Below, piece by piece: positions 44,265-57,095 of a DNA stretch of 64,000 bases (the stretch's first letter is position 1; each line of letters begins with the position of its first letter). The stretch is from Lolium rigidum (lineage: Eukaryota; Streptophyta; Magnoliopsida; Poales; Poaceae), in NCBI RefSeq assembly GCF_022539505.1, contig NC_061513.1, positions 182,620,017-182,684,016 of the forward strand, written 5' to 3'. The notes beneath the pieces were generated by a model. That model saw nothing but the letters and a program-made list of their open reading frames with translations, was not told where the DNA came from and did no database searches. Made by a program: the position numbers and the translations under genes.

Positions 44265-45576
44265 ACTAGGATCTACTAGTGTATGCCTAGTAGTAGTAGA
44301 TTGGTCAACAGACCCTTCTTTTGTTCTTCCTTCTTTGAGCAATCAGCTCTTTCTTTGTAAGAAATCATGTTCATTAATGAAGAAGTTTCCCCAATTTGAT
44401 TTGCCGATTTCTTTTAAGCCGATTCTCAATGAGCCGATGGCAACGCATCGGTTTCTCATAATCCGCCCTTCATCCCTTCGACCACGGGGTGATCGCGAAC
44501 TTGGTCAAATCTCAATAAGCCGACGTCAGCGCATCAAGCCCTCATGATCTATCTTCCATCTTTTCGACCAATGAGTTCAAGTTCTGCTGGATCACCACCC
44601 TTGACGAAAATCGCGACGCAAGACTAGCCGATGGCCACCCAATCGGCTTTCAAAATCAGAGCATCCACCAGGCCAGCTGCCCCCCGAGTCTCAATCAAGG
44701 TGAAACAGAGACGAGGACACGTAATTCAGACAAATGGACCTGGGCTCGATCATGTCCGAGAAAACTACCATGCAGAGCCAGCCAGAGTCGATTACTTCCC
44801 TTCCGTTGAAAGCCGATATTGCAGAAGCTCGCTCAACGGCTCAGAAACAGAATTCCTCTGACACCGAGCTGGAGGTCCTTGTGTTTTGAACACGTAATTG
44901 GTAGATCCTGTGTCATTGTGCTAGAGTCAATGGCCATGCATCGGCTTTGTCCCTCAGCTCTAAAGTCGATGCCCGTGCATCGGCTGTACCTTGCGAGAAA
45001 CTGCGTGAGAATTTTTTTTTTACAGGCCGATTTTTCTATCGGCCCCCGATGTTTCACTGCACATGTATCGCACATGTTCATCTGATTAGGTGCCCCCGGA
45101 GCCGATTCTGCCAGGTAACTGCTGAAATCGGCTCTGTGATTAACCAAGGCACTCTATACGAACGTCTGCTTGATTAGGACCAGTGTGGACTTCTTCTAGC
45201 TCATTAGCCGACGTAACCCTATTGCCCATTAGATTGGCGTTGAACCCAGGCAGAATGGATGGTGAGGATAATTTTGGCCGATTGCTGGAATCGGCATCCA
45301 CGTCGCTTGCTCGATGAAGGTTTTTTGCAATGTTCCTCCACAAATCCTTGGGGACGATCACTTGGATCGGCATCACCACATTTGTCCATCGATGTTGCTC
45401 TTGTTACACAGTCAGGCCGGTGGATAAAACCAGCCTAACCCCGTTCTTTGTCACGTCGATGCGCTCGCGAGTCGTCCAAATTGATGCCCGAGAGTGGCTC
45501 TTGGCCCGATGTCTCCCAAACGTTCATGCCAGCCGTTGAAATCTTGGCTGAATCATCTGCGTGGACGACTTCTACT
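44265..45576. other. Noncoding interior of copy B where pol would lie
   Basis: No reverse transcriptase, RNase H or integrase motif in any frame. ATCGGCT/AGCCGAT heptamers are frequent (near 44400, 44416, 44432, 44640, 45097, 45276). In a full Tat element several kilobases of pol would lie here. Confidence 0.7.
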
Positions 45577-46056
45577 TCATCTCCATCCCACTTGTATTAG
45601 GCATTGGTGCATTGTGGATGGAATGCAACGATTGGCGTGGATCCAATCCCTCCCTAGTAGGACAGACATAGGAGCTCTTGCCTGTCGACAATAAAGAACG
45701 TCGTAGGGACAGTTTTCCTTCCTACTTGTCGGATCCACATTCGGAACACCTTGTGCGTCGGATGCTTGGCCGTTGAAATCGCTCAATGTCACATTGGTCT
45801 TGATCAGATCCGAGCTGGAGCGTCCCAACCGACGTAGCATGGAGTATGGCATAATGTTAAATGCCGCTCCGGTGTCCACCAACATCTTGTTGACAGGCTG
45901 CCCATTGATGTAACCTCGCAAGTACAGGGCCTTCAGATGCCTGTAGCTTCTTTCTCGTGGCTTCTCAAAGATGACCGGCCGTGGGCCGCGATCAAGTTGT
46001 GCCACAGGTGCTTCGTCTAATCCTGGAGCACTAAACTCCGTTGGAAGGATGAACAC
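45577..46056 (-). pseudogene. Aspartic protease of copy B
   Basis: Open reverse-strand frame. The active site is MLVDTGAAFNIMPYSMLRRLG near 45880, a normal DTG, and the second half VLLGRDWIHANRCIPST near 45640. It is the last pol-type domain on this strand, and the frame ends soon after. The domain itself looks intact, so a protease may still be encoded, although it is out of frame with upstream gag. It is the only polyprotein part kept besides gag. Confidence 0.75.
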
Positions 46057-48705
46057 CAGCCAGCCGATGTCTCATCATCGGCTTTCTTTTGTCTGGGGCG
46101 CCACTCTTTCCTTTGTGGCCGACCTTCTTCGTCCAGGGTTCGCTGAATTTTGGCGGCCAGATCAGGCCGCGCCTTCCTCAACGTGTGCAGGTATAACCTT
46201 TCAGCTTCCTCCAACCCCCGCAGACGCTGAACCCTTCGCTTCTGGGAACGGCTGAGCCCATCAGGGCACCACCTTGGCCGATGATACTTGTATTCTTCTT
46301 CATCATCGTCCTCTAGTTCCTCGAGATCTTCCACCCGAGCGGACTCAGCATGTTTGTTCCGAGGCGGGAGAGGCCCTTGACGTTTGAACACGGACACGTT
46401 AGCTGCATCCTTCTTCTTTTGTTTGCATTCCGGGTAATTGCCGATTGTAGGCAATCGGCTCATTCCTGAATCCCAGCAGTGTCTGAAGAAGGGGCAGTCC
46501 CAGTGCCTATCCACGTCGTCTTGCTCCCTCGACTTTTCCTTGGCGTGGCGCTCATATCGCTCCTCGTCGTGATCATGCCGACGACGTCTCCTGTCGTCCC
46601 TAGCCAGACGATCTTTTTCATCATCGTCGTTGTATCGCCGGCGTTGGTCGTATTGACCCATATACTTGTTGAGGAGGTGATCAGAGAGAGGTCGCTGATA
46701 TCTTACGTTCCTCACTTCTCCTCTCGTGATGTGGCGCTTGCCGTCGTGGCGGAGCCGATCGCGTGGAGCGGCTTCCTCCATGTCTTTGCTATGAGAGCAG
46801 CTGCCCTCATCTCCGTCCTTACCGAGTGGTGCCCGGGTCCCACCATGTTGATATTGCACGAGAAATCTGGCTGGCACCCTCCATGGTAAGTATACTCCAC
46901 CATGTTAACGGCGGGGAAGGGGTGTGTGTCGACCTTCATGGCGTACTCGGTTGAAAATTAGCCGCCCTTTTTCTATCGCCATTTGGATCCGCCGACGCCA
47001 CACCCTGCGGTCGTTAGTGGTGTGGGTGAACGTGTTATGCCACTTGCGGTATGGCTTTCCGTTCAGCTCCTCGCACCGTGGGGATCTTGTGGCCTTCGGG
47101 TACCTTTAGCCGCTTCTCCGTGAGTAAGATGTCGAAAATCTGCTCAGCTTTGGTCACGTCGAAGTCGAACCCTTTTGGAGGGCCTTGTGGCTTAACCCAC
47201 TTGCAGGACACGGGGCCTGCCGCCCGAGTCCATTCAGCCACTGCTACCTCTCGATCTCCCGCAGCACCTTCATCCTCGTCTGCCTCAACCAGGACCACCG
47301 CATGCTTGAATTTGTCCTGGTAAACATCTGGGTGGCGATGTTCATATGCTGACAGCTTCTGCACCATGTGCGCCAATGAAGGGTAGTCTGCTTGAGAGGC
47401 CACGTCCTTGATCGATGATGAGAGACCCACCACCGCCAACTCGACTGCTTCTTTCTCACTTACGTGAACCGAATAGCATCGGTTCCTAATGGTCCTGAAG
47501 CGCTAGATGTATTCTGACACTGTTTCCCCGCGCTTCGTCGTACTTGTGCTAGATCGGCAATACCAGCCTCGGAAGCCTCCGAGTGATACTCGTATGTGGA
47601 ACTGCTCTTCCAACCGCTTCCAAGTCCGGATTGAGTTCGGTGGCAGCGATGTGTACCACCCGAAAGCCGATCCTGTGAGGGACTCGTGCGAAGAACCTCA
47701 CACGCAGCTCGTCCGATGCTTGAGATCGTGCCCAGCCTGTGCCAAATATCGGCTCACATGCTCGATGGAGCTGGAACCATCTGATCCACTAAACTTTGTG
47801 AAGTCAGGGAGCCGATATTTGGGTGGTAGCGGGATCAATTCGTACTCGTTGGGGTACGGCTTGGTATAGCCGAATGTCCTCTTTTTCGGCATCATGCCGA
47901 ACTGATCTTTCAGAATTGTACAAATCTGATCCGCGGTGATGGCTGAAGGTGTCGAACCACGAAGATTCGCCGGGGTGGCATACTTAGCCAGCCATGCTTG
48001 CTTTTCCAGCTTCGAGCCAACTGCAGGAGCTGAGCTCCGGAGGTTTGTCGGAGTGGCGTACTTAGCTAGCCACGTACGCTACTCAAGATCTGCTCCCGAC
48101 GTTCCTCCCGGCTGTTCCGGAGGTCCCTGCTGTTGCAGCCTGGTTCGAGAGTGCCCGATTATTGCCAGTCTGGCACGTATGCGCACGTGTATCCGTGCGG
48201 GATCTCCTTGGGCGCCTCATGTAGGAATTGGTAGTCACTAGGGTCACCACCAATCTTGTAGACGACGTATGCCGATGAGTTCGGCACTTCTGGTGCTGCC
48301 AACGCGAACGGCAGCGGTGGACGGGACTCGGAGTGGCATCTCTCCTTTGTAAGTCCCCGCAGCTGGTCCCGACGGAGAATGCCGATGGCTCATGATTTCC
48401 TGGATCACACGCGGAGCGACACGCTCCGAAGTGTTCACCAGGCTCTCAGAGTGGCGGTGCAGCGAATGAGCCACCATGAAGTTGATCTCCTGACGCAGCG
48501 ACCTGGTACGTTCTTCTGACGGGGCGGACAGGTCCACTCCATCGAGTGCGCCTTCAGGTGAGAACCCCTTCCACCTGATGCCATGGGAGCGGGTTCTATG
48601 GAAAGAGCCGATGAGGTCGGCTTCGAGGACTGCTTTGATCTCGTCATGCTTCTTCTTGAGCTCGTCAGTCAGATCCTCGTACTTGACCGGAGTGCCTTCC
48701 GCCAT
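46057..48705 (-). pseudogene. gag of copy B (frameshifted)
   Basis: The reverse strand starts at ATG 48705 with a helical LTDELKKKHDEIKAVLEADL stretch. Capsid-type blocks follow: YPNEYELIPLPPKYRLPDF near 47850, IKDVASQADYPSLAHMVQKL near 47410, and VAEWTRAAGPVSCKWVKPQG near 47230. An R- and D-rich region includes a degenerate knuckle, WDCPFFRHCW near 46495. Frame changes occur near 48280, 47690, 47040 and 46880. The structure matches widespread Triticeae Tat-type gag (from memory). Confidence 0.82.
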
Positions 48706-48766
48706 CTCAGATGTAGATGGCGATGCGGTGGATGTCGAAGATTGTCCCACCGGGCGTGCCAGAATG

Positions 48767-49926
48767 TGTTGCGGTCGAAAACCCACCGGCGGGCAGCGAC
48801 CGGCAACACCGTAGAGCCGGGAATCTCCCGGAGCTGCGGCTGGCCCTGGTCCCTCCGAGCGACGGCCCGCAAAGCCTTCCGGTCACACGTCCGATGCTTG
48901 TCGCAAGGGCGTGCCACCTGACCTATACCTGGTCGGGGAAGGTGTTGGATGATGCCTCGCTTAGTTTCCTCGCATGGCATACACGTAAACGTTAAATACG
49001 AGCCTCGATCGGCTCTCGGAGTTGTCCTGTGAATCGGCTCAAAGAGCCGATCCACCCATGATTCGTACGAGGTGTACGAATATATGGTGGTCCTGCTTGA
49101 TCAAGATAAAGCTAAAGCGATCTACGACGATTTAGGGTTTTCACCGCATAATCGGATCATCCTACTCACGATTGGGCCTCGCGCTCGCGTATGGTGATCG
49201 TAAGCCGATCCTAGACAGGGCCTAAAAACCAACACGAGGTTGATCCCCGGAACATCCTGTCTAGGGCTAGCAAACTACACCCTACACGCCGCTGGATCCT
49301 CCAACCCTTTGTAAGGCCTAAGCTGTTGCGGATATTAAACTAATCCTTGAAGAACAAGGAGCAACCGTAACGGATCGGATCTACTAAACAATGATCAAGC
49401 GGGGTGCCGCCCCTACACCTAAGATAGGTGTAAGGGTGGCTAGATGTATAAGGGTTGCACTACGACAGCATATGATACGAAGAACAATGCTAACCCTAAC
49501 ACATCTAAGATAACTATGTTGCTCGCCATCAAAAAGGCTTCAGTACGAGCAACGCATGAACAACGTAATAAGCTTGTGTTGCCTAGATCGCAAGATGCGA
49601 TCTAGGCAGCATGGTGCTTACCGGAAGAAACCCTCGAGACGAAGGAGTTGGCGATGCGCCGAGATTGGTTTGTGTTGAACGTTGGTTGTTGTTTATTTCA
49701 TAAACCCTAGATACATATTTATAGTCCGGGGGACTTTCTAATTCAGGCGTGCACCTAACCGTGCACGGGTTAAACTCTAACACATATCCTACTATAGTAC
49801 AGATACACGGGCAATTTAGCCCAAATTTGGTATACAAGGCCGATTCACGTATTCCTCCCGTATATAATCTTCAAGCCCATCTTGATCGCGGCCCACCTCT
49901 GATCCGGTCAAATTCTGGTGATAACA
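48767..49926 (-). repeat. 5' LTR of copy B
   Basis: 1160 bp; ends in the same TGTTATCACC/CCGCAACA termini as 42371-43524. Confidence 0.95.
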
Positions 49927-49931
49927 AAGAT

Positions 49932-50670
49932 ATGTTGAGAGCATGTGTGCTAGAGTATGGATCTAAGTGGGAAGACTGCCTGCCTTACGCAGAATTCTCA
50001 TACAACAATACCTATCAAGCCAGTTTGCAAATGGCCCCCTTTGAAGCACTGTACGGAAGGAAGTGCCGTACCCCTCTGAACTGGTCGGAAGTCGGAGAGA
50101 GTCAAGTCTTTGGACCAGATATTCTCCGCGAAGGCTGAAGAGAAGGTTCACAAGATCCGCGAGTACCTCAAGACAGCCCAATCAAGACAGAAGAGTTACG
50201 CCGACAAGAGACGCCGAGAGATGACCTTCGAGATCGGAGATTTCGTATATCTCAAAGTGTCCCCCCTTAAAGGAATGCAGAGATTCCAGCTTAGAGGAAA
50301 GCTTGCACCCCGATATGTCGGACCCTTCAAAGTCCTGAGTCGCCGAGGAGAAGTGTCCTATCAATTGGAGTTACCGGAAGAAATGTCAGCGGTGCACAAT
50401 GTGTTTCACATATCGTTACTCCGGAAGTGCTTAGAGGTACCTGAGAAGACCGAGGTTTTCAAGAACATCGATCATCGATCTGTGGATATCAACTCAGATT
50501 TGACATATCGCGAAGTACCTATTCGCATCTTGGAGGAAGCTTTCAGAACCACCCGCACCAGGAGTATTAAGTTTCTGAAGATCCAATGGAGTAATCACAC
50601 CGAAGAAGAAGCCACTTGGGAGAGGGAAGACTTCATGAAGACTGAGTACCCAGATCTCTTTAGTACCTAG
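49932..50670 (+). pseudogene. Tekay integrase C-terminus and chromodomain
   Basis: Continues integrase directly after the target duplication (WEDCLPYAEFSYNNTYQAS near 49970). A one-base insertion near 50134 shifts frame. A 185-codon stretch follows with GDFVYLKVSPLKGMQRF near 50238 and a GPFKVLSR motif. It ends in a chromodomain (PIRILEEAF near 50519 and EEATWEREDFMKTEYPDLF near 50607). The chromodomain is thought to guide chromovirus integration to modified chromatin. Stop at 50668-50670. Confidence 0.9.
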
Positions 50671-50701
50671 TTTTCTTTAAGATCTCGGGACGAGATCTTT
50701 T

Positions 50702-50716
50702 GTAAGGGGGAAGGGT
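50702..50716 (+). promoter_or_regulatory. Polypurine tract of the Tekay element
   Basis: GTAAGGGGGAAGGGT lies just before the LTR start TGTAACATCC at 50718. Confidence 0.85.
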
Positions 50717-50717
50717 T

Positions 50718-53700
50718 TGTAACATCCCAAGTTTCAACAATAATAAAATAGAGAGAGTGATTTCAATTACTCAAAATTTGCAACAAACAAAAACTTTTTC
50801 TATGCATATAGTGTCACATATAGTTTCATGCATAAGTGTGCTTTTCTTTGTGCAATTGCCATGATGAGTGTTGATATGTTGATCACTTGCTCTTAAACCC
50901 TAATTCATGATCATAGCTCCTCATTTGGAGAGAAATAAAAGAAATACAAAATTGGGCCAAATACCCTCACATACACATAGGGCCAATTTTGCAAATCATC
51001 ATCAAAGGCCACCATTGCTTGATCTTTGGTTTGTAAAATACTTATATATCTTAAACAAACCCAAATGCATCAAAGAAACCAGAATCAAATCAAAATAAAT
51101 CTCAAAACCATCTCACATATGATCATGGTCATATGTCCACTTTTTAACATCTTCACTACTTTACCCCTCTGGTTTTATCTTTTCTTAAACCAAACTTGGT
51201 CAACCATTGACACCTCATCCAAGACCAAGTCAAAGTCAACAACTTTGCTGTTGACCACCCATGCTAACTTTGACCAGGTTGACCAGAAACAATTTGACAA
51301 GTGGTGACTTTGAATCAAAGTGAAGATGACCCCATTTCGAAATTTTTGCAAAACAACTCCAAATTGAATACCACCACCACCATTCTCTCACATTAATTAT
51401 ATGTTTGAGACTCACCAAAAAGAATTCCAAAATTCCTCAAAAATGTTCTTGCGGCCATTTCTCCGAACACCTTGCAGGCAACTTTCTAGAATGGTGTTAC
51501 ACCCTATTACACGATGGATTTTTGCCTAAACCGACTTTAAATCGTGATGATTAGCTTCTCCTGCATCCCCTGCATCAAGCTTAGTCCTTGCCCTCTTCGT
51601 TTAAAGTGGAAAAGAGGAGAGAAAAGCTCCATACCGTACCATGCCGGCCACCTTTGGCCAACATCTCTCTGGCCTCCCTCTCTCCTCACCTCCCTGTCCT
51701 GGAGCATCTACACTGCACAAGGATCATGACCATGCACGGCCGAGCCTCGCGCGCGCATGGCATTGGCCAGGAGAGCCGCGTCCAAAACGTTGCCAGTGCA
51801 TGCCAGTCGACGCGGTGAGCGCGCTCTGGACGCGCCAGTACGTCGCGCACTCGAGCACCCTCGCCCTCCCCTGCAAAGGCTACGCCTGCGTCGAGCATCT
51901 CCTCGCCACCCTCTACCGCGTAGACATACTCAAATGACTGCGGCCGCCTTGTCACCGTCGTCCTCGCCGGAGAAGTACCGCGGGTACTGCCGCACTCATC
52001 GCACGCGCCCGAGCCATCCTCTCACCCTTTCTCTGCGCTAGCTAGTCCTGGAGCATCGCTAGAACGCCTCCTACAAGATGTTGTCCTCGCCTTGCCCCTT
52101 CGATCGCCGGAGAGGCCACGCCGTCGACGCGCCCTTGCAGCACCCACGGCATCGCCTCCCGCCTATAAATAGAGACGTCCCGAGCACCATCTCTTCACAC
52201 TCACTCATTCTCCTCCCATCCTTGCTTCCTCTCGACCACCCAATTTGACACCACCTCGCCGGAGTAGCTCGGATTGGAAGAAGAAGTCCGCCGGAGCCCG
52301 CGAGATCACCGCCGACGATTGACGCTTCCCCGCGCCTCGCCACTGCTACCAGGAGCTTCAGCACCGTCGACAACGTCGCCTCGCACCTAGCAGAACCCCG
52401 CGGGAACGCCGGTAGGTCCTCCGACCCCCTAGGCTCGCCGCCACTCCGTCGGGATCTCGTCGGAGATGACGATGATCCTCGACCACCCGATCTATTTCTA
52501 ATCCGAGCGGTTTCTATCACGCGTACCGTTTCGCTCGTCTAAGAGCCACGCGACGGGTGGCCCCCACCTCGTCAGGGCGGCCCAGTGGCACCAGATGCTT
52601 GTTGGGCTGCGCAGTGTTAGTTTAATTCGTTTCGGCCCAATTCCTTTTCCCGCGCAGCCCAATAATTCAAAATTCGTTTAAATAGTTTCAGCTCAAATTC
52701 AATACTGGTGTCCACTTCCAAATTGAATAACTTTCAAACTACTGCACCAAATTTAGCCAACTTTATATCTATGGAAAGCTCATGAAATTCTCACACTTTG
52801 CCACCGGTCCCATCTCCAAATTCGTAGTAGAATTAAAATGCTAAAAATAACAAGACAGGGATTTTTGCAAATTGAAACTTTATTTAAAATTCAACCATAA
52901 TTGATTTTGAGTTGATTCCAACTCTCATAAATCACAATTGATGTCATTTAATTGTTTATGCAATAATATAGCCAAGTTGTTTACATGATCATGTACTGGA
53001 TCAAAATAATGGCTATGTAGCCATTTCTAGTGCATTTAAATTTTGGAATTTAAATCTTAAATAGTATGAGAGCTACTCTATCATTTAAATCTTGATCCTA
53101 AGTAGTAAAATAAGAGGAAATGACCCTAGGCTAAAAAACCTCTGATTGTTATTACTTAGAGATTTTAAACCATTTAAATGTTAATTTCAAATTGTATGAG
53201 GTGTAGCACCTCATTTAAATTATTACTCCCTCATAATAGATATGAAAGGTTGACCTTGGTCAACTTATACTTCATACCTTATTATTATTTGTGGAGATTA
53301 AATCTTGATAGGATTTAATGAGAGGAAATTATTTTCTCCAAAGAATTAAATAGCAAATCTAATCAATACTTATAATGAGAGGAAATTATTTTTCTCTTAA
53401 ATAAGAACAAACCAAGTAATTCACCATGCCATGATTGATGTGATGTTAGAATTAGTTGTGTGAACCCTTTTGTGTGTTTTAGTCTAGCATGCAAGTATTT
53501 GTGTGGTGATTGTGTACCTCGTATTCGTATATAGACGCTAGTAATGAGGAATACTTGGAGGAGGGAAGCTACTCTCAAGAGGAGGAGGAAAACTTTGACT
53601 CCTATCCCCACCAAGGCAAGCTAAACTCTTGCTAACCACCATGATGCAAAGCTCTACAAGAGCAAGGCACCATCACCCTTTAATTTTATGTATTACCTAT

Positions 53701-54998
53701 CCCATGTTTTTACCTTGCAATTATTTTTGCTTATTTATTTCAAAGTACTTTTTGAGTTATGATTCACTTGGTATAGAGTAGAACAAGATTTAAAGTTAGC
53801 TTAGAACAAATCAAAGCTAGGTAGCACCCCTCATGAAATAGTTCCTAGTGCTAATCAAATAAAATTTGACTACTCTAGATGGGAACTGGGTGAAGTGAAA
53901 TGACTTTGAAAGAAAGTGAATTTGAAGGTGACATGGTTGACTTGGTGAATTTAAATGAAAACTGATGATTGGGTTTGAATGCGATACCCTTCCAATTATA
54001 CAAGTACCCCCACAATACCTGATTATGGGTAGGGCTTAACTAGAAACTTGTGTATTTTAGTATGGGTTCCCTCTAAACAAGCATCATAGGGGTTACGCCG
54101 AGGCTGCCTCCGTATATGGGAAATGATGTGAATATGAGGTGAATGTACGACCCAAGCCCTGTGCGGTTCCCGGGTTAACGGTTGGTTTTCACCTGGGAGG
54201 CCAAGCTCATGGGGAGAGGTGCCTATACTAGTATATATAAGTGAAAGGTTAAGGTTGATGATCCGCGTGCTGAGTTACGATGATTCGGGGTTATCCTCGA
54301 CGGATGTAATCAAAAGTTGTGGCACAAGAGTACAACCTCTGCAGAGTGTTAAACCTATTCGAATAGCCGTGTCCACGGTTATGGACGATTGGAAAGGCCA
54401 TACTAGTCCGTTATCAGAATTTTTAATCTTAAAAAGGAATGATGAATTGAAAGGTGATTTGACTTGGATCACAAATGATTTGTGGGAATGACACTAATGT
54501 TCCCACTTGAGTTAGTCTATCAAATGATGAGTCTTTACTAAATGTTTGATGAACTAAAACTTGGCTTTATACAAATAAACCTAGAGCTTAGCACCCCTTA
54601 CTACACTAAATAAGTAATTACCTTAGTATTAGTTTGCGAGTACTTTAAAGTACTCATGGCTTTGCCCTGGCTATTCAAATGCCAGACTTTGAAGAGGAGC
54701 AACAGTATCAGGATGACGGACAGCAGGACGTCTACGATAACTAGGATCATCTTCTAACGTCAAGCGTTGCCTGTGGAATAGATAGTCCACTACTACTACG
54801 CTTCCGCTACTTATTTGTGATGTTGAACAATCTATTTGTGTAATATTGGATCATGTGATCCGTTGTTGTAAGACAAGTATGTGTTGTAATAAATGATGAC
54901 TTTGTACTACTTACTATTATGTCTCGCAAAAACAATCTTCCTGGGATTGCGATGTATGATATAATAGGCATCTGGACTTAAAAATCCGGGTGTTGACA
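50718..54998 (+). repeat. 3' LTR of the Tekay element, 4.28 kb
   Basis: Begins TGTAACATCC and ends GGTGTTGACA. TATAAATA at 52164-52171 marks the promoter, followed by a C-rich leader. The first 1.4 kb is therefore U3. The sequence beyond is AT-rich and noncoding; the small frames within are not convincing. It shares its last third with 1-2342. Confidence 0.92.
52164..52171 (+). promoter_or_regulatory. TATA box of the Tekay LTR
   Basis: TATAAATA followed by AGAGACG and a pyrimidine-rich leader; the only good TATA in the LTR. Confidence 0.75.
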
Positions 54999-57095
54999 AT
55001 AGAAGGATATGATAAAGTGGTATCTCGCTTGCCCGTATTTGTACAGCAAAACATAAATGCTCGGGCACCTTTGAAGTTCATGGAAAGATTGGAAGTAGAG
55101 ATTATCAAAGATAAAAGCATCAAAGTTATACCACAGTTAATCACATTTTGGTACAAGCATATTATACTAAGAATGACAGTTGTGCTCTCAAGAAAGTGCT
55201 CAAAGAAAGGATGGAGACTCAATGTAAAAGTAAAAGATTGACCCTTCGCAGAGGGAAGCAGGGATTAACATGTGCTAGAGCTTTTCATTTGTAAAACAGG
55301 AGTACAATTATTTTGAGGGGTGTTTGTTGTTGTCAACGAATGATAGTGGTACTCTAACTACCTCGTCAACCAGACTTTCAAGAGCGGCTCCCATGAAGGA
55401 CGTTATCTCTACCAGCAAGGTAAATCATCCCTCTTCTCTTTTGTTTACACACGTACTTTAGTTTTATTATGGGTGACACTCCCCCCAACCTTTGCTTACA
55501 CAATCCATGGCTAACCGAATCCTCGGGTGCCTTCCATCAATCACATACCATGGAGGAGTGTCTATTTGCAATTTAAGTTGCTTACTGATAAATCAGGGCA
55601 AAACATGTGAAGAGAATTATTAATGAAAGTTGATTAATTGGGGCTGGGAACCCCGTTGCCAACTCTTTTTGCAAAATTATTGGATAAGCGGATGTGCCAC
55701 TAGTCCATTATGAAAGTCTGTCAGGAGTAAATGACAAGATTGAAAGATAAACACCACATACTTCCTCATGAGCTATAAAACATCAACACAAATTGAGAAA
55801 TATTTTGAAGGTTTAAAGGTAGCACATGAGAATTTACTTGGAATGGTTTGAAATGCCATGCATAGGTATTTATGGTGGACACTCTGGAATAACTTAGTTT
55901 TCAGGGGTTTGGAAGCACGAGCAGCGTTCCCGCTCAGTACAAGTGAAGGCTAGCAATAGACTGGGAAGCGACAATCAAGAGAGCAATAACCGTCATAATC
56001 ATGCTTGCGACAAAATAAATTAACGGAGGCATAAAAGTGATACAAGAACTCCGAGGTAAAGTAAATCATCGAGACTTAATTGACTTTTGTTCAGTCATAT
56101 GCATACGTGAGCATGTGCCAAGTTGATTCAAGTGATTTCCAGATAAGGATACCACAATGTCATACCTATCTATGAATAAAGCAATGCAAGCAAATATTTA
56201 TGATAGGCTACTCATATTAATAAATTGGAGCTAAGCATGAGAGATCATGAACTACTAGACTTTCTTAAATGACATATACCTCACATGAACCAACTAAGCA
56301 TGCTCACATGGATGAGTATATGTACAAAAAATGAAAACAAATAGAGTTCATACCAGCCTCTCACCACAGTCGAATTGTCGTAGATCGTCATTATTGCCTT
56401 TCACTTGTGTAGCTTGAATAATATGAAATGAATACCAAGCTCCAGCCACCGAAGACCACTGAACTCCATAATGAACTTTACAAAACCAAAGAAGAACAGC
56501 AAATATTTTTGGTGTTTTCGAATTGGAAACAAGAACAAAAGGAAACAAGCAAACAACGCAAAATCTTTTTGGATTTTCTTATAGCAAACCAACGATAGCA
56601 AATAAAGCAAGATAAAAGCAAGAACCCAAAATAAACAAATGGTGAAGAGAAGCAACAGAAATATTTTTGGTCTTTTTGTGTTTTAGAAAAGAAACAAAGC
56701 AAAACAAGAAGATGAAAACTAAAAGAGTCACATAGACACAAAGCAGCACAAATTCGTCAAACTTGACAGCAGTACAGTAATCGATTTTTAAGAAATTCTT
56801 CCGCTGCTCAGCTCGAAAAGTGTTCAACTAATGTAAGTTAGATAACAACCTGGGGAACATGCACAAAAATTGGCTTCGCAAAATAACGTTCTGGCTGTTT
56901 TTGAGAATTTTTTTGGTATCAGTCCAGAATCTGTTTTCAATCAGCACTTCCCCAAATATCATCTCCCTCTTATTAGAAAACCACTTTAAGAAGCTAAACA
57001 AGTATGTACAAGTATCCAGCAACTATAATATGCAAAGAATGAGTGATGCCGGTATACCCCCCCCCCCAAGCTTAGGCTTTTGGCCTAAGTGGAGC
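54999..57095 (-). other. 3' untranslated interior of the Athila element
   Basis: No credible CDS. The block around 55225-55300 is the reverse complement of the block at 63816-63900 (AAAGCTCTAGCAC and TTCCCTCTGCGAAGGG), showing that two Athila elements lie in opposite orientation. A 12-C run is at 57059-57068 (G run on the sense strand). Confidence 0.7.

Larger units (their letters stand above)
42366..49931 (-). mobile_element. Copy B: complete reverse Tat-like element without pol
   Basis: Element 42371-49926 (7556 bp) with AAGAT at 42366-42370 and 49927-49931. LTRs are 42371-43524 (1154 bp) and 48767-49926 (1160 bp), visibly a few percent apart. The primer site TTCTGGCACGCCCGGTGGGAC is at 48764-48744 (reverse) and the polypurine tract AAAACCAGGGGGGCATG at 43541-43525 (reverse). 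The interior has gag and protease but no reverse transcriptase, RNase H or integrase. An antisense acidic ORF sits next to the 3' LTR. The primer site, gag style and antisense ORF suggest the Tat/Retand group. Confidence 0.92.
36864..54998 (+). mobile_element. Tekay-type chromovirus lacking its 5' end
   Basis: Forward gag, protease, reverse transcriptase, RNase H, integrase and chromodomain, then a polypurine tract and a 4.28 kb 3' LTR. The 5' LTR, leader and gag start are missing. Two complete foreign elements interrupt pol (38672-40511 and 42371-49926), each with a clean 5-bp duplication after whose removal the reading frame continues. The host frame otherwise has one stop (41137-41139) and two one-base shifts (near 41868 and 50134). 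Confidence 0.9.
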
